Below are positions 45,341-53,095 of a DNA stretch of 64,000 nt, piece by piece. The position numbers were made by a program, and so were the translations under genes. A model generated the notes under the pieces. That model saw only the letters and a list, made by a program, of their open reading frames with translations, was not told the origin of the DNA and made no database searches. Location of the stretch: positions 372,001 to 436,000 of the forward strand of contig NZ_JBMPPC010000004.1 in NCBI RefSeq assembly GCF_049340185.1, given 5' to 3'. The DNA comes from Undibacterium sp049340185. Lineage in GTDB: Bacteria > Pseudomonadota > Gammaproteobacteria > Burkholderiales > Burkholderiaceae_D. Every line of letters begins with the position of its first letter. Position 1 is the first letter of the stretch.

Positions 45341-45757
45341 CTATTTCGCCGGTGGGGCGGCAGGGCTTGCCAGCGGCTGACCTTTTTCAACGACGTACAC
45401 ACCGGTCAGCTTGGCTGCTACCGTGCCAGCATTTCTGGCGTTATGAGCGACACCGGCGGGTATCACAAAGCCTTCGCCCGCTTTGACAACGCGGGTAGCC
45501 TGACCGGCGACCATCAGTTCGGTCTCGCCCTCATTGACGTAACTAATCTCGTCGCCGGGATGGGTATGCCAGCCAGAAACGCCACCCGGTGCAACCTCAA
45601 CCCTTGCGATGACAGCTTCCCGCCCGGGCACAGACACGTCGGCCTTGGTGACCAACGTACGGGTCAGACCGGTGCTTTGCGCTGAGACGGCACTGGCGAA
45701 ACACAAACCCAATGCGGCAAACGCGCTTAGCAAAAGCTGTTTTTTTACTTGATTCAT
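45341..45757 (-). CDS. Exported cupin-domain protein
   Basis: The 138-residue product has a signal peptide (LLSAFAALGLCFASAVSAQ) and a single cupin domain. Cupin motif 1 is G-x5-H-x-H in GGVSGWHTHPGDEISYVNEG, and motif 2 is GEGFVIPAGVAHNARN. It is expected to bind a metal ion in the periplasm. Enzymatic activity is unknown; similar exported cupins are common in Burkholderiales. The C-terminal PLASPAAPPAK is low complexity. Confidence 0.87.
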   Translation of the reverse strand: MNQVKKQLLLSAFAALGLCFASAVSAQSTGLTRTLVTKADVSVPGREAVIARVEVAPGGVSGWHTHPGDEISYVNEGETELMVAGQATRVVKAGEGFVIPAGVAHNARNAGTVAAKLTGVYVVEKGQPLASPAAPPAK

Positions 45758-46058
45758 CTTGTCTCCTTGGTTGAAAAAATTCTGTATTGAATGCCGGCTT
45801 ATCAGCCCGTCTGTCTCTGCGCTTTTTATTCAACAATTTACTGAGTTTTTGCGCATCTGCTTATTGTTGACATTATTGTTGATATTGCTCAAACAATCCT
45901 CAATAACTTCATGATCTGACTCTCAATTCTAATCTGTGTCAAGTCGCATCGGCTGATCATGGCAGCCTTCACGGCAAAGCTAAGCGGCATACCGCACAGA
46001 CCAGCTTGAGTGGCAAGCGCAGGATGATTTTTCCTTCATCCTTACCGGAAAGCTGATC
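45758..46058. other. Intergenic region between the cupin and BON genes
   Basis: About 300 bases between divergent genes; it should hold both promoters. No gene or strong structured element was recognised. Confidence 0.35.
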
Positions 46059-46712
46059 ATGAAATCGGATACGCAATTGCAACAAGACATACTCGCAGAG
46101 CTCGACTGGGAACCCTCCGTTGATGCCGCGCAAATCGGTGTAGAGGTCAATGACGGCGTAGTAACGCTAGCGGGCCATGTCAGCAGTTTTGCCGAAAAGT
46201 GGGATGCAGAGCGCGCAGCGCAGCGTGTCAACGGGGTCAAAGCTCTAGCAGTAGAAATCGATGTCAAGTTACCCGGCGACAGCAAGCGTAATGACAGCGA
46301 TATCGCCCGAACTGCGGAAAACGCCCTCGACTGGATGACGTATATCCCCAGTGAATCCGTCAAAGTCATGGTGGAAGGTGGCTATATCACACTCAGCGGA
46401 GAAGTTGATTGGGAATACCAGCGTGAAGCGGTCACTGGCCGGGTACGCCATCTGATGGGTGTCACGGGTGTCAGTGACCACATCGTTGTCAAACCTAAGG
46501 TCTCATTACGCGCTGTAAAGTCCGATATCGAAGCCGCGTTGCGACGTCGCGCCCATGCCGACGCACAGAAAATTGCCGTTGGCGTCAATGGGAGTGAAGT
46601 CACCCTCACTGGCACTGTCCAGAGTTGGGCGGAACGGGACCTGGCCAAACATGCGGCCTGGGGAACTCCCGGTGTAAATAAGGTCGTCGACAACATCGCT
46701 ATCTCTTTCTAA
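46059..46712 (+). CDS. Triple-BON-domain stress protein (OsmY-like)
   Basis: The 217-residue product is made of three consecutive BON domains (about 1-70, 75-143, 147-217), each with the pattern IGVEVNDGVVTLAGHVSSFAE / VKVMVEGGYITLSGEVDW / IAVGVNGSEVTLTGTVQSWAE. BON domains bind phospholipids and occur in osmotic-shock proteins such as OsmY. There is no signal peptide, so it is probably cytoplasmic. It heads a plus-strand run leading into the sugar-phosphate genes, a grouping that suggests stress-coupled expression. Confidence 0.9.
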   Translation: MKSDTQLQQDILAELDWEPSVDAAQIGVEVNDGVVTLAGHVSSFAEKWDAERAAQRVNGVKALAVEIDVKLPGDSKRNDSDIARTAENALDWMTYIPSESVKVMVEGGYITLSGEVDWEYQREAVTGRVRHLMGVTGVSDHIVVKPKVSLRAVKSDIEAALRRRAHADAQKIAVGVNGSEVTLTGTVQSWAERDLAKHAAWGTPGVNKVVDNIAISF

Positions 46713-46796
46713 ATTTTTCATCATTCGTCCATGCGCCGAAAAATACCTGGCACATGGTGAATGGCATATTGCCTGTCCCCCAGCAAAGGAATAGTT

Positions 46797-47300
46797 ATGT
46801 CAAACGATCGCGCACCACTTTATATTTTCAATACCCATGTCGAAGCCGAAGAGGCTATCCAACAACTCGCCCGTTCGGGATTTGATGTCAAAAAATTGTC
46901 CTTGGTGGGCAAGGGCTATCACAGCGAAGAACATCCCCTTGGGTTTTATACCATGGGTGATCGAGTCAAGGCCTGGGGCGGAACCGGGGCATTTTGGGGT
47001 GGCATCTGGGGACTGCTGATGGCACCAGCGGTGTTCTTCTTACCGGGACTGGGCGTGGTTGCCATGGCGGGTCCCTTCGTCGCTGCGCTGGTCGGTGCGC
47101 TTGAAGGTGCTGTGGTGGTAGGCGGTATCTCTGCACTCGGCGCAGCACTCATGGAAGTGGGTGTAACCAAGGATCAGGTCATGAAATATGAAACAGCCTT
47201 GAAGGTGGATAAGTATGTCTTGATTGTTCATGGTAATACCGAAGATGCCGCAAAAGCGCATGAAGTGCTTTTGAACTCAAAAGCATGGAAGGACGAATAA
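46797..47300 (+). CDS. Glycine-rich membrane-associated stress protein (DUF1269/YflT-like)
   Basis: The 167-residue product has an N-terminal ferredoxin-like part (APLYIFNTHVEAEEAIQQLA, as in general-stress 17M-like proteins). A hydrophobic Gly/Ala-rich central segment (about 60-115, GTGAFWGGIWGLLMAPAVFF and GPFVAALVGALEGAVVVGG) follows, then a C-terminal strand-helix KVDKYVLIVHGNTEDAAKA. It resembles DUF1269-type membrane stress proteins. ATG 46797 is preceded by aaagga and gives the family-like MSNDRAPL opening. It lies 84 bases after the BON gene and before gnd. Confidence 0.75.
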   Translation: MSNDRAPLYIFNTHVEAEEAIQQLARSGFDVKKLSLVGKGYHSEEHPLGFYTMGDRVKAWGGTGAFWGGIWGLLMAPAVFFLPGLGVVAMAGPFVAALVGALEGAVVVGGISALGAALMEVGVTKDQVMKYETALKVDKYVLIVHGNTEDAAKAHEVLLNSKAWKDE

Positions 47301-47409
47301 GTGACGACAGGGTGTTGAATCCGGCAAAGACATGGCGGGTGATAACTACCGCCCGTCATTTCTCTGTCTCGGTCTGGATCTGATTAAATCTGAAATTAGA
47401 AAGTCTTAT

Positions 47410-48507
47410 ATGCAAGTCGGCATGATCGGTCTGGGACGAATGGGGAGCAACATGGCATTGCGCCTGATGCAGCATCGCCATACCTGCGTGGTCTATGACA
47501 TCCATGCAAAGGCTGTAGAAGAACTCGTGCAACAGGGTGCAAGTGGTGCGCAATCATTGACAACCTTGATTGACCAGTTAGTTCAGCCACGAATTATCTG
47601 GCTCATGCTACCGTCAGCACTTGTCGAAAACGAGTTAACAGAACTCATGCTCTTACTCGATATCGGCGACATTATCATTGATGGCGGTAACTCCTATTAC
47701 CGGGACGATATCCGCCGTAGTATTGCGCTGAAATCCCGCGGGATTCACTACGTTGATGTGGGTACCAGCGGGGGAGTATTTGGACTGGAGCGGGGTTATT
47801 GCCTGATGATCGGCGGTGAGCGTGGTATCGTGCAGCAGCTGGATCCTATTTTTCTGGCACTGGCGCCCGGCGATCAGGCTGCATCAATATCACACCAGCG
47901 TGCACAGCGCGGTGCAACGGGCAATTCTGCTGAACAGGGTTATCTGCATTGCGGTGTCAACGGTGCCGGACACTTTGTCAAAATGGTCCACAACGGCATC
48001 GAATACGGTTTGATGGCAGCATATGCCGAGGGTTTTAATATTCTGCGACATGCCAATATCGGCGGCAGAAACCCTGATGAAAGTCACGATATTACCAACC
48101 ATACCTTGAGCGACCCCAAAAGCGCTGAGGTTACACCGCTCCGTAACCCTGAGTTCTACCAATACGATTTCAATTTGCCCGACATTGCGGAGGTCTGGCG
48201 ACGAGGCAGTGTCATCGGATCCTGGCTACTCGATCTGACCGCTGAAGCACTGCACACAGATCCGGCGTTGTCCAGTTATGGCGGTATCGTGTCAGATTCA
48301 GGCGAGGGGCGCTGGGCGGTCATGGCCGCTATTGAGGAAGCAATTCCTACTCCAGTTTTAAGTGCTGCGCTATACGAACGGTTTAGTTCGCGTGGCGAGG
48401 CAGACTTTGCGAACCGCGTACTGTCGGCTATGCGACATCAGTTTGGCGGTCATCAGGAAGCACCAAAAAATCCACCGAACGAGGCCGCTCATGGCACTTC
48501 CTCCTAA
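47410..48507 (+). CDS. gnd: 6-phosphogluconate dehydrogenase, short (YqeC/GndA-type)
   Basis: The 365-residue enzyme oxidatively decarboxylates 6-phosphogluconate to ribulose 5-phosphate. Motifs: dinucleotide-binding GLGRMGSNM (8-16), substrate-binding DGGNSYYRDD, the TSGGVFGLERGYCLMIGG loop and the catalytic K in HFVKMVHNGIEYG. It lacks the long C-terminal domain of the E. coli enzyme (468 residues), which places it with the short class that is often NAD-dependent. I start it at ATG 47410 because MQVGMIGLGRMG is the canonical N-terminus. It overlaps the HAD gene by 17 bases and belongs to a sugar-phosphate cluster with tkt, pgm and xfp. Confidence 0.9.
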   Translation: MQVGMIGLGRMGSNMALRLMQHRHTCVVYDIHAKAVEELVQQGASGAQSLTTLIDQLVQPRIIWLMLPSALVENELTELMLLLDIGDIIIDGGNSYYRDDIRRSIALKSRGIHYVDVGTSGGVFGLERGYCLMIGGERGIVQQLDPIFLALAPGDQAASISHQRAQRGATGNSAEQGYLHCGVNGAGHFVKMVHNGIEYGLMAAYAEGFNILRHANIGGRNPDESHDITNHTLSDPKSAEVTPLRNPEFYQYDFNLPDIAEVWRRGSVIGSWLLDLTAEALHTDPALSSYGGIVSDSGEGRWAVMAAIEEAIPTPVLSAALYERFSSRGEADFANRVLSAMRHQFGGHQEAPKNPPNEAAHGTSS

Positions 48508-49165
48508 GCTGGTTTTTTTATTGGATGTAGATAATACCTTGCTTGACAACGACCGCCTGCGCTCTGACCTGATGTGCCATCTCGCACAAGAGTTTGGCAT
48601 AGAAAATCAAGATCGCTATCGCACGATACTGGAAGACTTGCGTGAAGAATTAGGCTATGTCGACTATCTGGGAGCAATGCAACGATATCGGCTGACAGAT
48701 CAAACCAATCCTCACCTATATCAGATGGCAGATTTTTTACTGGATTATCCATTGATGGACTTAGTCTATCCCGGTGCCTTTGCGCTGATCGAGCATCTTG
48801 GACAATGGGGTACCACCGTCATACTCACAGACGGCGATGTGATATTTCAACCGCATAAAATCAAGCACTCAGGCTTATGGCAAGCCGTTGATGGCCGTGT
48901 TCTGATCTATATCCATAAAGAGCAGATGCTGGAGGCGATCAGCACACAATATCCCGCAGATCATTATGTGATGGTCGATGACAAGTTACGCATATTAACG
49001 GCAATGAAGGCGGGCTGGCAGGAACGGGTAACAACGGTTTTTCCCAAGCAAGGACATTACGCTCTGGATCCCAAAAATCAGGAAAGATACAACCCGCCCG
49101 ATATCACGATAGAGCATATTGCCGATCTGATCAGACATGATTTTTCTTCACTGACTGACTTATGA
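48491..49165 (+). CDS. HAD-superfamily hydrolase
   Basis: The 224-residue product has HAD motif I DVDNTLLDND (nucleophile D12, acid D14), motif II ILTDGD and motif III/IV in HYVMVDDKLRILTAMKAGW. The cap region is helical. Probably a sugar-phosphate phosphatase or phosphatase-like enzyme, judged by its place between gnd and tkt; the substrate is not known. ATG 48491 overlaps the end of gnd by 17 bases, indicating translational coupling. The frame is open further upstream, but only within gnd. Confidence 0.83.
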   Translation: MALPPKLVFLLDVDNTLLDNDRLRSDLMCHLAQEFGIENQDRYRTILEDLREELGYVDYLGAMQRYRLTDQTNPHLYQMADFLLDYPLMDLVYPGAFALIEHLGQWGTTVILTDGDVIFQPHKIKHSGLWQAVDGRVLIYIHKEQMLEAISTQYPADHYVMVDDKLRILTAMKAGWQERVTTVFPKQGHYALDPKNQERYNPPDITIEHIADLIRHDFSSLTDL

Positions 49166-49275
49166 CTGGGGCAAAAAAGTACCGCAAATTTCTGTCCCGA
49201 TATTTAGTCAAGCTCAACCGCACTCAAGTGCAACCTGGCTCGATCTGATTCAGAAAAACTACCATAAGGACTGAC

Positions 49276-51429
49276 ATGCAAGATGCACCTGAGCTCGATC
49301 AACTTTGCATTAATACGCTAAGAACCTTATCGATGGATGCCGTTCAAAAAGCCCGGTCGGGCCATCCTGGCACACCAATGGGAGCGGCACCGACCGTATA
49401 TTGTTTGTGGCAAGAATTTTTACGTTACGATCCGGCCGACGCAAGCTGGCCCAACCGGGACCGGTTTGTGTTATCTGCGGGTCATGCCTGTGCCTTGTTA
49501 TATAGCCTGATTTATCTCAGCGGGATCAAGGCGCAGGGCTATGCCTATCCCGCAGGTGATCATCTGGCGGTGACTCTGGATGATTTAATGAATTTTCGTC
49601 AGGCGGGTAGTCATTGCACGGGCCATCCTGAGCATGGCTGGACTACCGGCGTGGAGACAACGACCGGCCCGTTAGGGCAGGGACTTGCGACCAGCGTTGG
49701 TATGGCGATGGCAGAACGGTGGCTAGCAGCAACCTATAACCGCCCTGAACTACCCTTATTTGATCACAACGTCTATGCGCTCTGTGGCGATGGTGACATG
49801 ATGGAAGGCGTCAGCAGCGAAGCAGCCTCTTTGGCCGGGCATTTGCAACTATCTCATTTGTGCTGGATCTATGACAGCAACCACATAAGTATTGAAGGTT
49901 CAACTGAGTTGAGCTTTACTGAAAACGTAGCCGCACGCTTTATCGCTTATGGCTGGCACGTAATTTGTGTCGATGACGTCAACGATACGATGTCGTTACG
50001 CACTGCGTATCAAGAGTTCCTGGATACTGACCATAAGCCGACACTCATTATTACGCATAGTCACATCGGTTATGGCGCGCCGCATAAGCAAGATACCCGG
50101 GAGGCGCATGGCGAACCACTTGGCGAGGGAGAACTGCGTCTGGCAAAACAATTTTATGGCTGCAATCCGGATAAACATTTCGATGTGCCCAGAGGCGTGG
50201 TTGCTCACTTTGCTGCGCAATTCGGCAAACGGGGTAACCAAGCGCATGCAATATGGACAAACCTTTTCAACAGCTACCAGCAGCAATATCCAGATTTAGC
50301 AAACCAGATTCATCAAATGCAAGAACGCACTCTACCCGACGGGTGGGATGAGGGCATCACCGCATTCCCGGCCGATGCGAAGGGTTTATCTACCCGAGAT
50401 GCGTCGGGCAAAGTACTGAATCAAATTGCCCGGTACGTACCATGGTTGCTGGGTGGTGCGGCCGATTTAGCGCCTTCTACAAAGACAGAATTACAATTCG
50501 ACTTCGCCGGCGACTTTCAGGCACCGTCCTCCGAACCAGCAGAAGAATCAGCAGCGTCAAATAACTATCGAGGCCGTAACATTCACTTTGGTGTCAGGGA
50601 GCATGCGATGGTGGCGATCGGGAACGGCTTGAGCCTGTCCAGATTGCGCCCTTACGTTGCGAGTTTTCTGGTGTTCTCTGACTATTGTCGTGCAGCGCTC
50701 AGGCTAAGTGCAATGATGGAATTGCCACTCATTGCAATTTTTACCCATGACTCGATCAGCATGGGCGAAGACGGCCCGACCCACCAGCCAGTAGAACATC
50801 TGGCATCGTTGCGCGCCATGCCTGGCATGCTGGTACTACGTCCAGCTGACGCGAATGAAGTCATTGAAGCCTGGCGTGTCATCATGCAATCCAAAAACAA
50901 GGCTACCTGCCTGATTCTGAGCAGGCAAACACTGCCCGTCCTTGATCGCACGATCTATGCGAGTGCCGCTGGTGTTGCACGCGGCGCGTACATACTCGCT
51001 GGCTCAGAAGATATACCCGACGTGATTTTGCTCGCAACAGGCAGCGAAATTGCTCTTTGCGTTACGGCTTATGAGCAGTTGTGTGCGGAAGGAATCAAAG
51101 CCCGTATAGTCAGCATGCCGAGCTGGGAATTATTTGAGTCGCAGGACGCTGCATACCGTGATCAAATTTTGCCACCACTCATTTTGGCGCGTGTCTCGGT
51201 CGAACAAGCGTCCATGTTCGGCTGGGAACGTTATACGGGTTCTTATGGCAGTATGCTCGGCATGCATAGCTTTGGTCTGTCTGCTCCTGGCGCAGTAGTA
51301 AGTCATTTTTTCGGTTTCGAAGCGAGCCATATTGTTACCGCCGCAAAAATGCAAATAGCACGGCACCTGGCATCGGCGATCATACCGGCTCCGCTAACAG
51401 TTCAGACGACGCAGGCGACTACACCATGA
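49276..51429 (+). CDS. tkt: Transketolase
   Basis: The 717-residue thiamine-diphosphate enzyme transfers two-carbon units between pentose and other sugar phosphates. Visible: RSGHPGTPMG near the start, the ThDP-binding CGDGDMMEGVSSEAASLAGH segment (GDG...), HIGYGAP, the central EHAMVAIGNGL and DSISMGEDGPTHQPVEHLASLR in the pyrimidine-binding domain, and SMPSWELFE toward the C-terminal domain. It is about 50 residues longer than E. coli TktA; part of the excess is a Ser/Glu/Ala insert near residue 415-435. The stop overlaps the pgm start (ATGA), so the two are translationally coupled. Confidence 0.93.
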   Translation: MQDAPELDQLCINTLRTLSMDAVQKARSGHPGTPMGAAPTVYCLWQEFLRYDPADASWPNRDRFVLSAGHACALLYSLIYLSGIKAQGYAYPAGDHLAVTLDDLMNFRQAGSHCTGHPEHGWTTGVETTTGPLGQGLATSVGMAMAERWLAATYNRPELPLFDHNVYALCGDGDMMEGVSSEAASLAGHLQLSHLCWIYDSNHISIEGSTELSFTENVAARFIAYGWHVICVDDVNDTMSLRTAYQEFLDTDHKPTLIITHSHIGYGAPHKQDTREAHGEPLGEGELRLAKQFYGCNPDKHFDVPRGVVAHFAAQFGKRGNQAHAIWTNLFNSYQQQYPDLANQIHQMQERTLPDGWDEGITAFPADAKGLSTRDASGKVLNQIARYVPWLLGGAADLAPSTKTELQFDFAGDFQAPSSEPAEESAASNNYRGRNIHFGVREHAMVAIGNGLSLSRLRPYVASFLVFSDYCRAALRLSAMMELPLIAIFTHDSISMGEDGPTHQPVEHLASLRAMPGMLVLRPADANEVIEAWRVIMQSKNKATCLILSRQTLPVLDRTIYASAAGVARGAYILAGSEDIPDVILLATGSEIALCVTAYEQLCAEGIKARIVSMPSWELFESQDAAYRDQILPPLILARVSVEQASMFGWERYTGSYGSMLGMHSFGLSAPGAVVSHFFGFEASHIVTAAKMQIARHLASAIIPAPLTVQTTQATTP

Positions 51430-53075
51430 CGGCTATCAGCCCGCTCGCTGGCAAACTGGCTCCGCCGGAAATGCTGCTGGATATTGCCAGTCTGATGGCG
51501 GCCTATTACAGCGAGATGCCTGATCCCTTAAACCCGGCACAAAGCATTCAGTTTGGCACCTCGGGGCATCGCGGTACATCACTTGATAAGAGCTTTAACG
51601 AATCGCATATCCTGGCGATTACTCAGGCAATATGCCAGTATCGGCAACGCCGCTGGATTGATGGTCCTCTTTATCTCGGTATCGATACACATGCTTTATC
51701 ACAAGCTGCATACACCAGTGTTTTAGAGGTACTGGCGGCAAACGGCATCGATGTCATGGTCGCAGGGAATGGCGCATTCACGCCGACCCCTGCAGTATCG
51801 CTGGCGATCCTCAATTACAATCGTGGCAAAGAACGAGGATTAGCGGACGGCATCATCATCACGCCCTCACATAATCCGCCGGAATATGGCGGCATCAAGT
51901 ACAACACTCCAAACGGCGGGCCAGCAGATACCGAGGTGACGCAATGGATAGAACAACGCGCGAACGCCTACCTGCAATCGAGTTTAAGTGGTGTGCAGCG
52001 TGTCCCATTTGAAACCGCCTTGCGAGCAAAGACGACTCACTGTTATGACTTTATGTCAGCTTATGTGAATGAGCTGATTACGGTCATTGATATGGAGAGT
52101 ATCCGTAGCGCACACCTGCATATTGGCGTCGATCCGCTAGGCGGGGCGGGAGTCGCCTACTGGCCTGCGATTGCAGAGCGCTACAAGCTGGATATTACGG
52201 TCGTCAACCCGTCGGTGGATGCGAGTTTTCGCTTTGTCCCGGTCGATAGCGACGGTAAAATCCGCATGGACCCGTCCTCTCCTTTTGCCATGCAGGTACT
52301 GGCGAGTCGTCGCAATGATTTCGATATCGCCGTCGCCTGCGACCCTGATCATGACCGGCATGGCATCGTGACACGCAGCGTCGGCCTGATGCCGCCGAAT
52401 CACTATCTGTGTGTCATGATCGACTATCTGTTTCAACACCGTCCCTATTGGAAAAAATCTGCTGGTATTGGCAAAACGATCGTGTCCAGCGATATGATCC
52501 GCCGGATCGCCGCAGAGCTAGGACAGCCAGTGCTGGATATGCCTACAGGGTTTAAATGGTTCTCACCGGGCCTCATGCAGGGGACGCTCAGTTTTGCCGG
52601 GGAAGAAAGTGCAGGTGCCAGCTTTTCCAGACGTGACGGTTCAGTCTGGACCACAGACAAGGATGGCATCACGGCGGCATTACTAGCCGCGGAAATCACT
52701 GCACAGACCGGGCATGATCCTGGCTTTCATTACCGCAACCTGAGCCATCGTTATGGTGACCCGGTGGAAACACGTCTTCAGGTGAACGCGACCAGTGCAG
52801 AGAAAGCGAAAATCAGCAGGATTACATCAGCGCAAATTACATCGGCAGAACTGGCAGGTGAGTCTATCCTCAGCATCCTGACACGGGCGCCGGGCAATGA
52901 GGCTGCAATCAGTGGAGTGAAGGTCATTACCGAGCATGGCTGGTTTGCGGCAAGACCATCGGGAACAGAAGATCTCTATAAAATTTATGCAGAGAGTTTT
53001 CGCGGGGAAGAACATCTGGAGCGCATTCTGGAGGATGCGCAACAGATAGTCGATCAGGCACTAAAAAGTTCCTGA
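51426..53075 (+). CDS. pgm: Phosphoglucomutase, alpha-D-glucose specific
   Basis: The 549-residue product interconverts glucose 1- and 6-phosphate. It has the full Pgm pattern: QFGTSGHRGTSLDKSFNE (41-58), the phosphoserine loop TPSHNPPEYGG (S148), the metal loop DPDHDRHG and the sugar-binding GEESAGASF, ending in the phosphate-binding RPSGTEDLYKIYAE. The length equals E. coli Pgm. It follows tkt with a 4-base overlap and is followed by the convergent xfp. With gnd and tkt it links hexose storage or breakdown to the pentose phosphate route. Confidence 0.94.
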   Translation: MTAISPLAGKLAPPEMLLDIASLMAAYYSEMPDPLNPAQSIQFGTSGHRGTSLDKSFNESHILAITQAICQYRQRRWIDGPLYLGIDTHALSQAAYTSVLEVLAANGIDVMVAGNGAFTPTPAVSLAILNYNRGKERGLADGIIITPSHNPPEYGGIKYNTPNGGPADTEVTQWIEQRANAYLQSSLSGVQRVPFETALRAKTTHCYDFMSAYVNELITVIDMESIRSAHLHIGVDPLGGAGVAYWPAIAERYKLDITVVNPSVDASFRFVPVDSDGKIRMDPSSPFAMQVLASRRNDFDIAVACDPDHDRHGIVTRSVGLMPPNHYLCVMIDYLFQHRPYWKKSAGIGKTIVSSDMIRRIAAELGQPVLDMPTGFKWFSPGLMQGTLSFAGEESAGASFSRRDGSVWTTDKDGITAALLAAEITAQTGHDPGFHYRNLSHRYGDPVETRLQVNATSAEKAKISRITSAQITSAELAGESILSILTRAPGNEAAISGVKVITEHGWFAARPSGTEDLYKIYAESFRGEEHLERILEDAQQIVDQALKSS

Positions 53076-53095
53076 TTTCTGGCGCTACTTACTAT

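Noticed and set aside
45151..45402. 83-residue minus-strand open frame
   Set aside because: Overlaps the cupin gene in another frame, with no homology I recognise and no ribosome-binding site.
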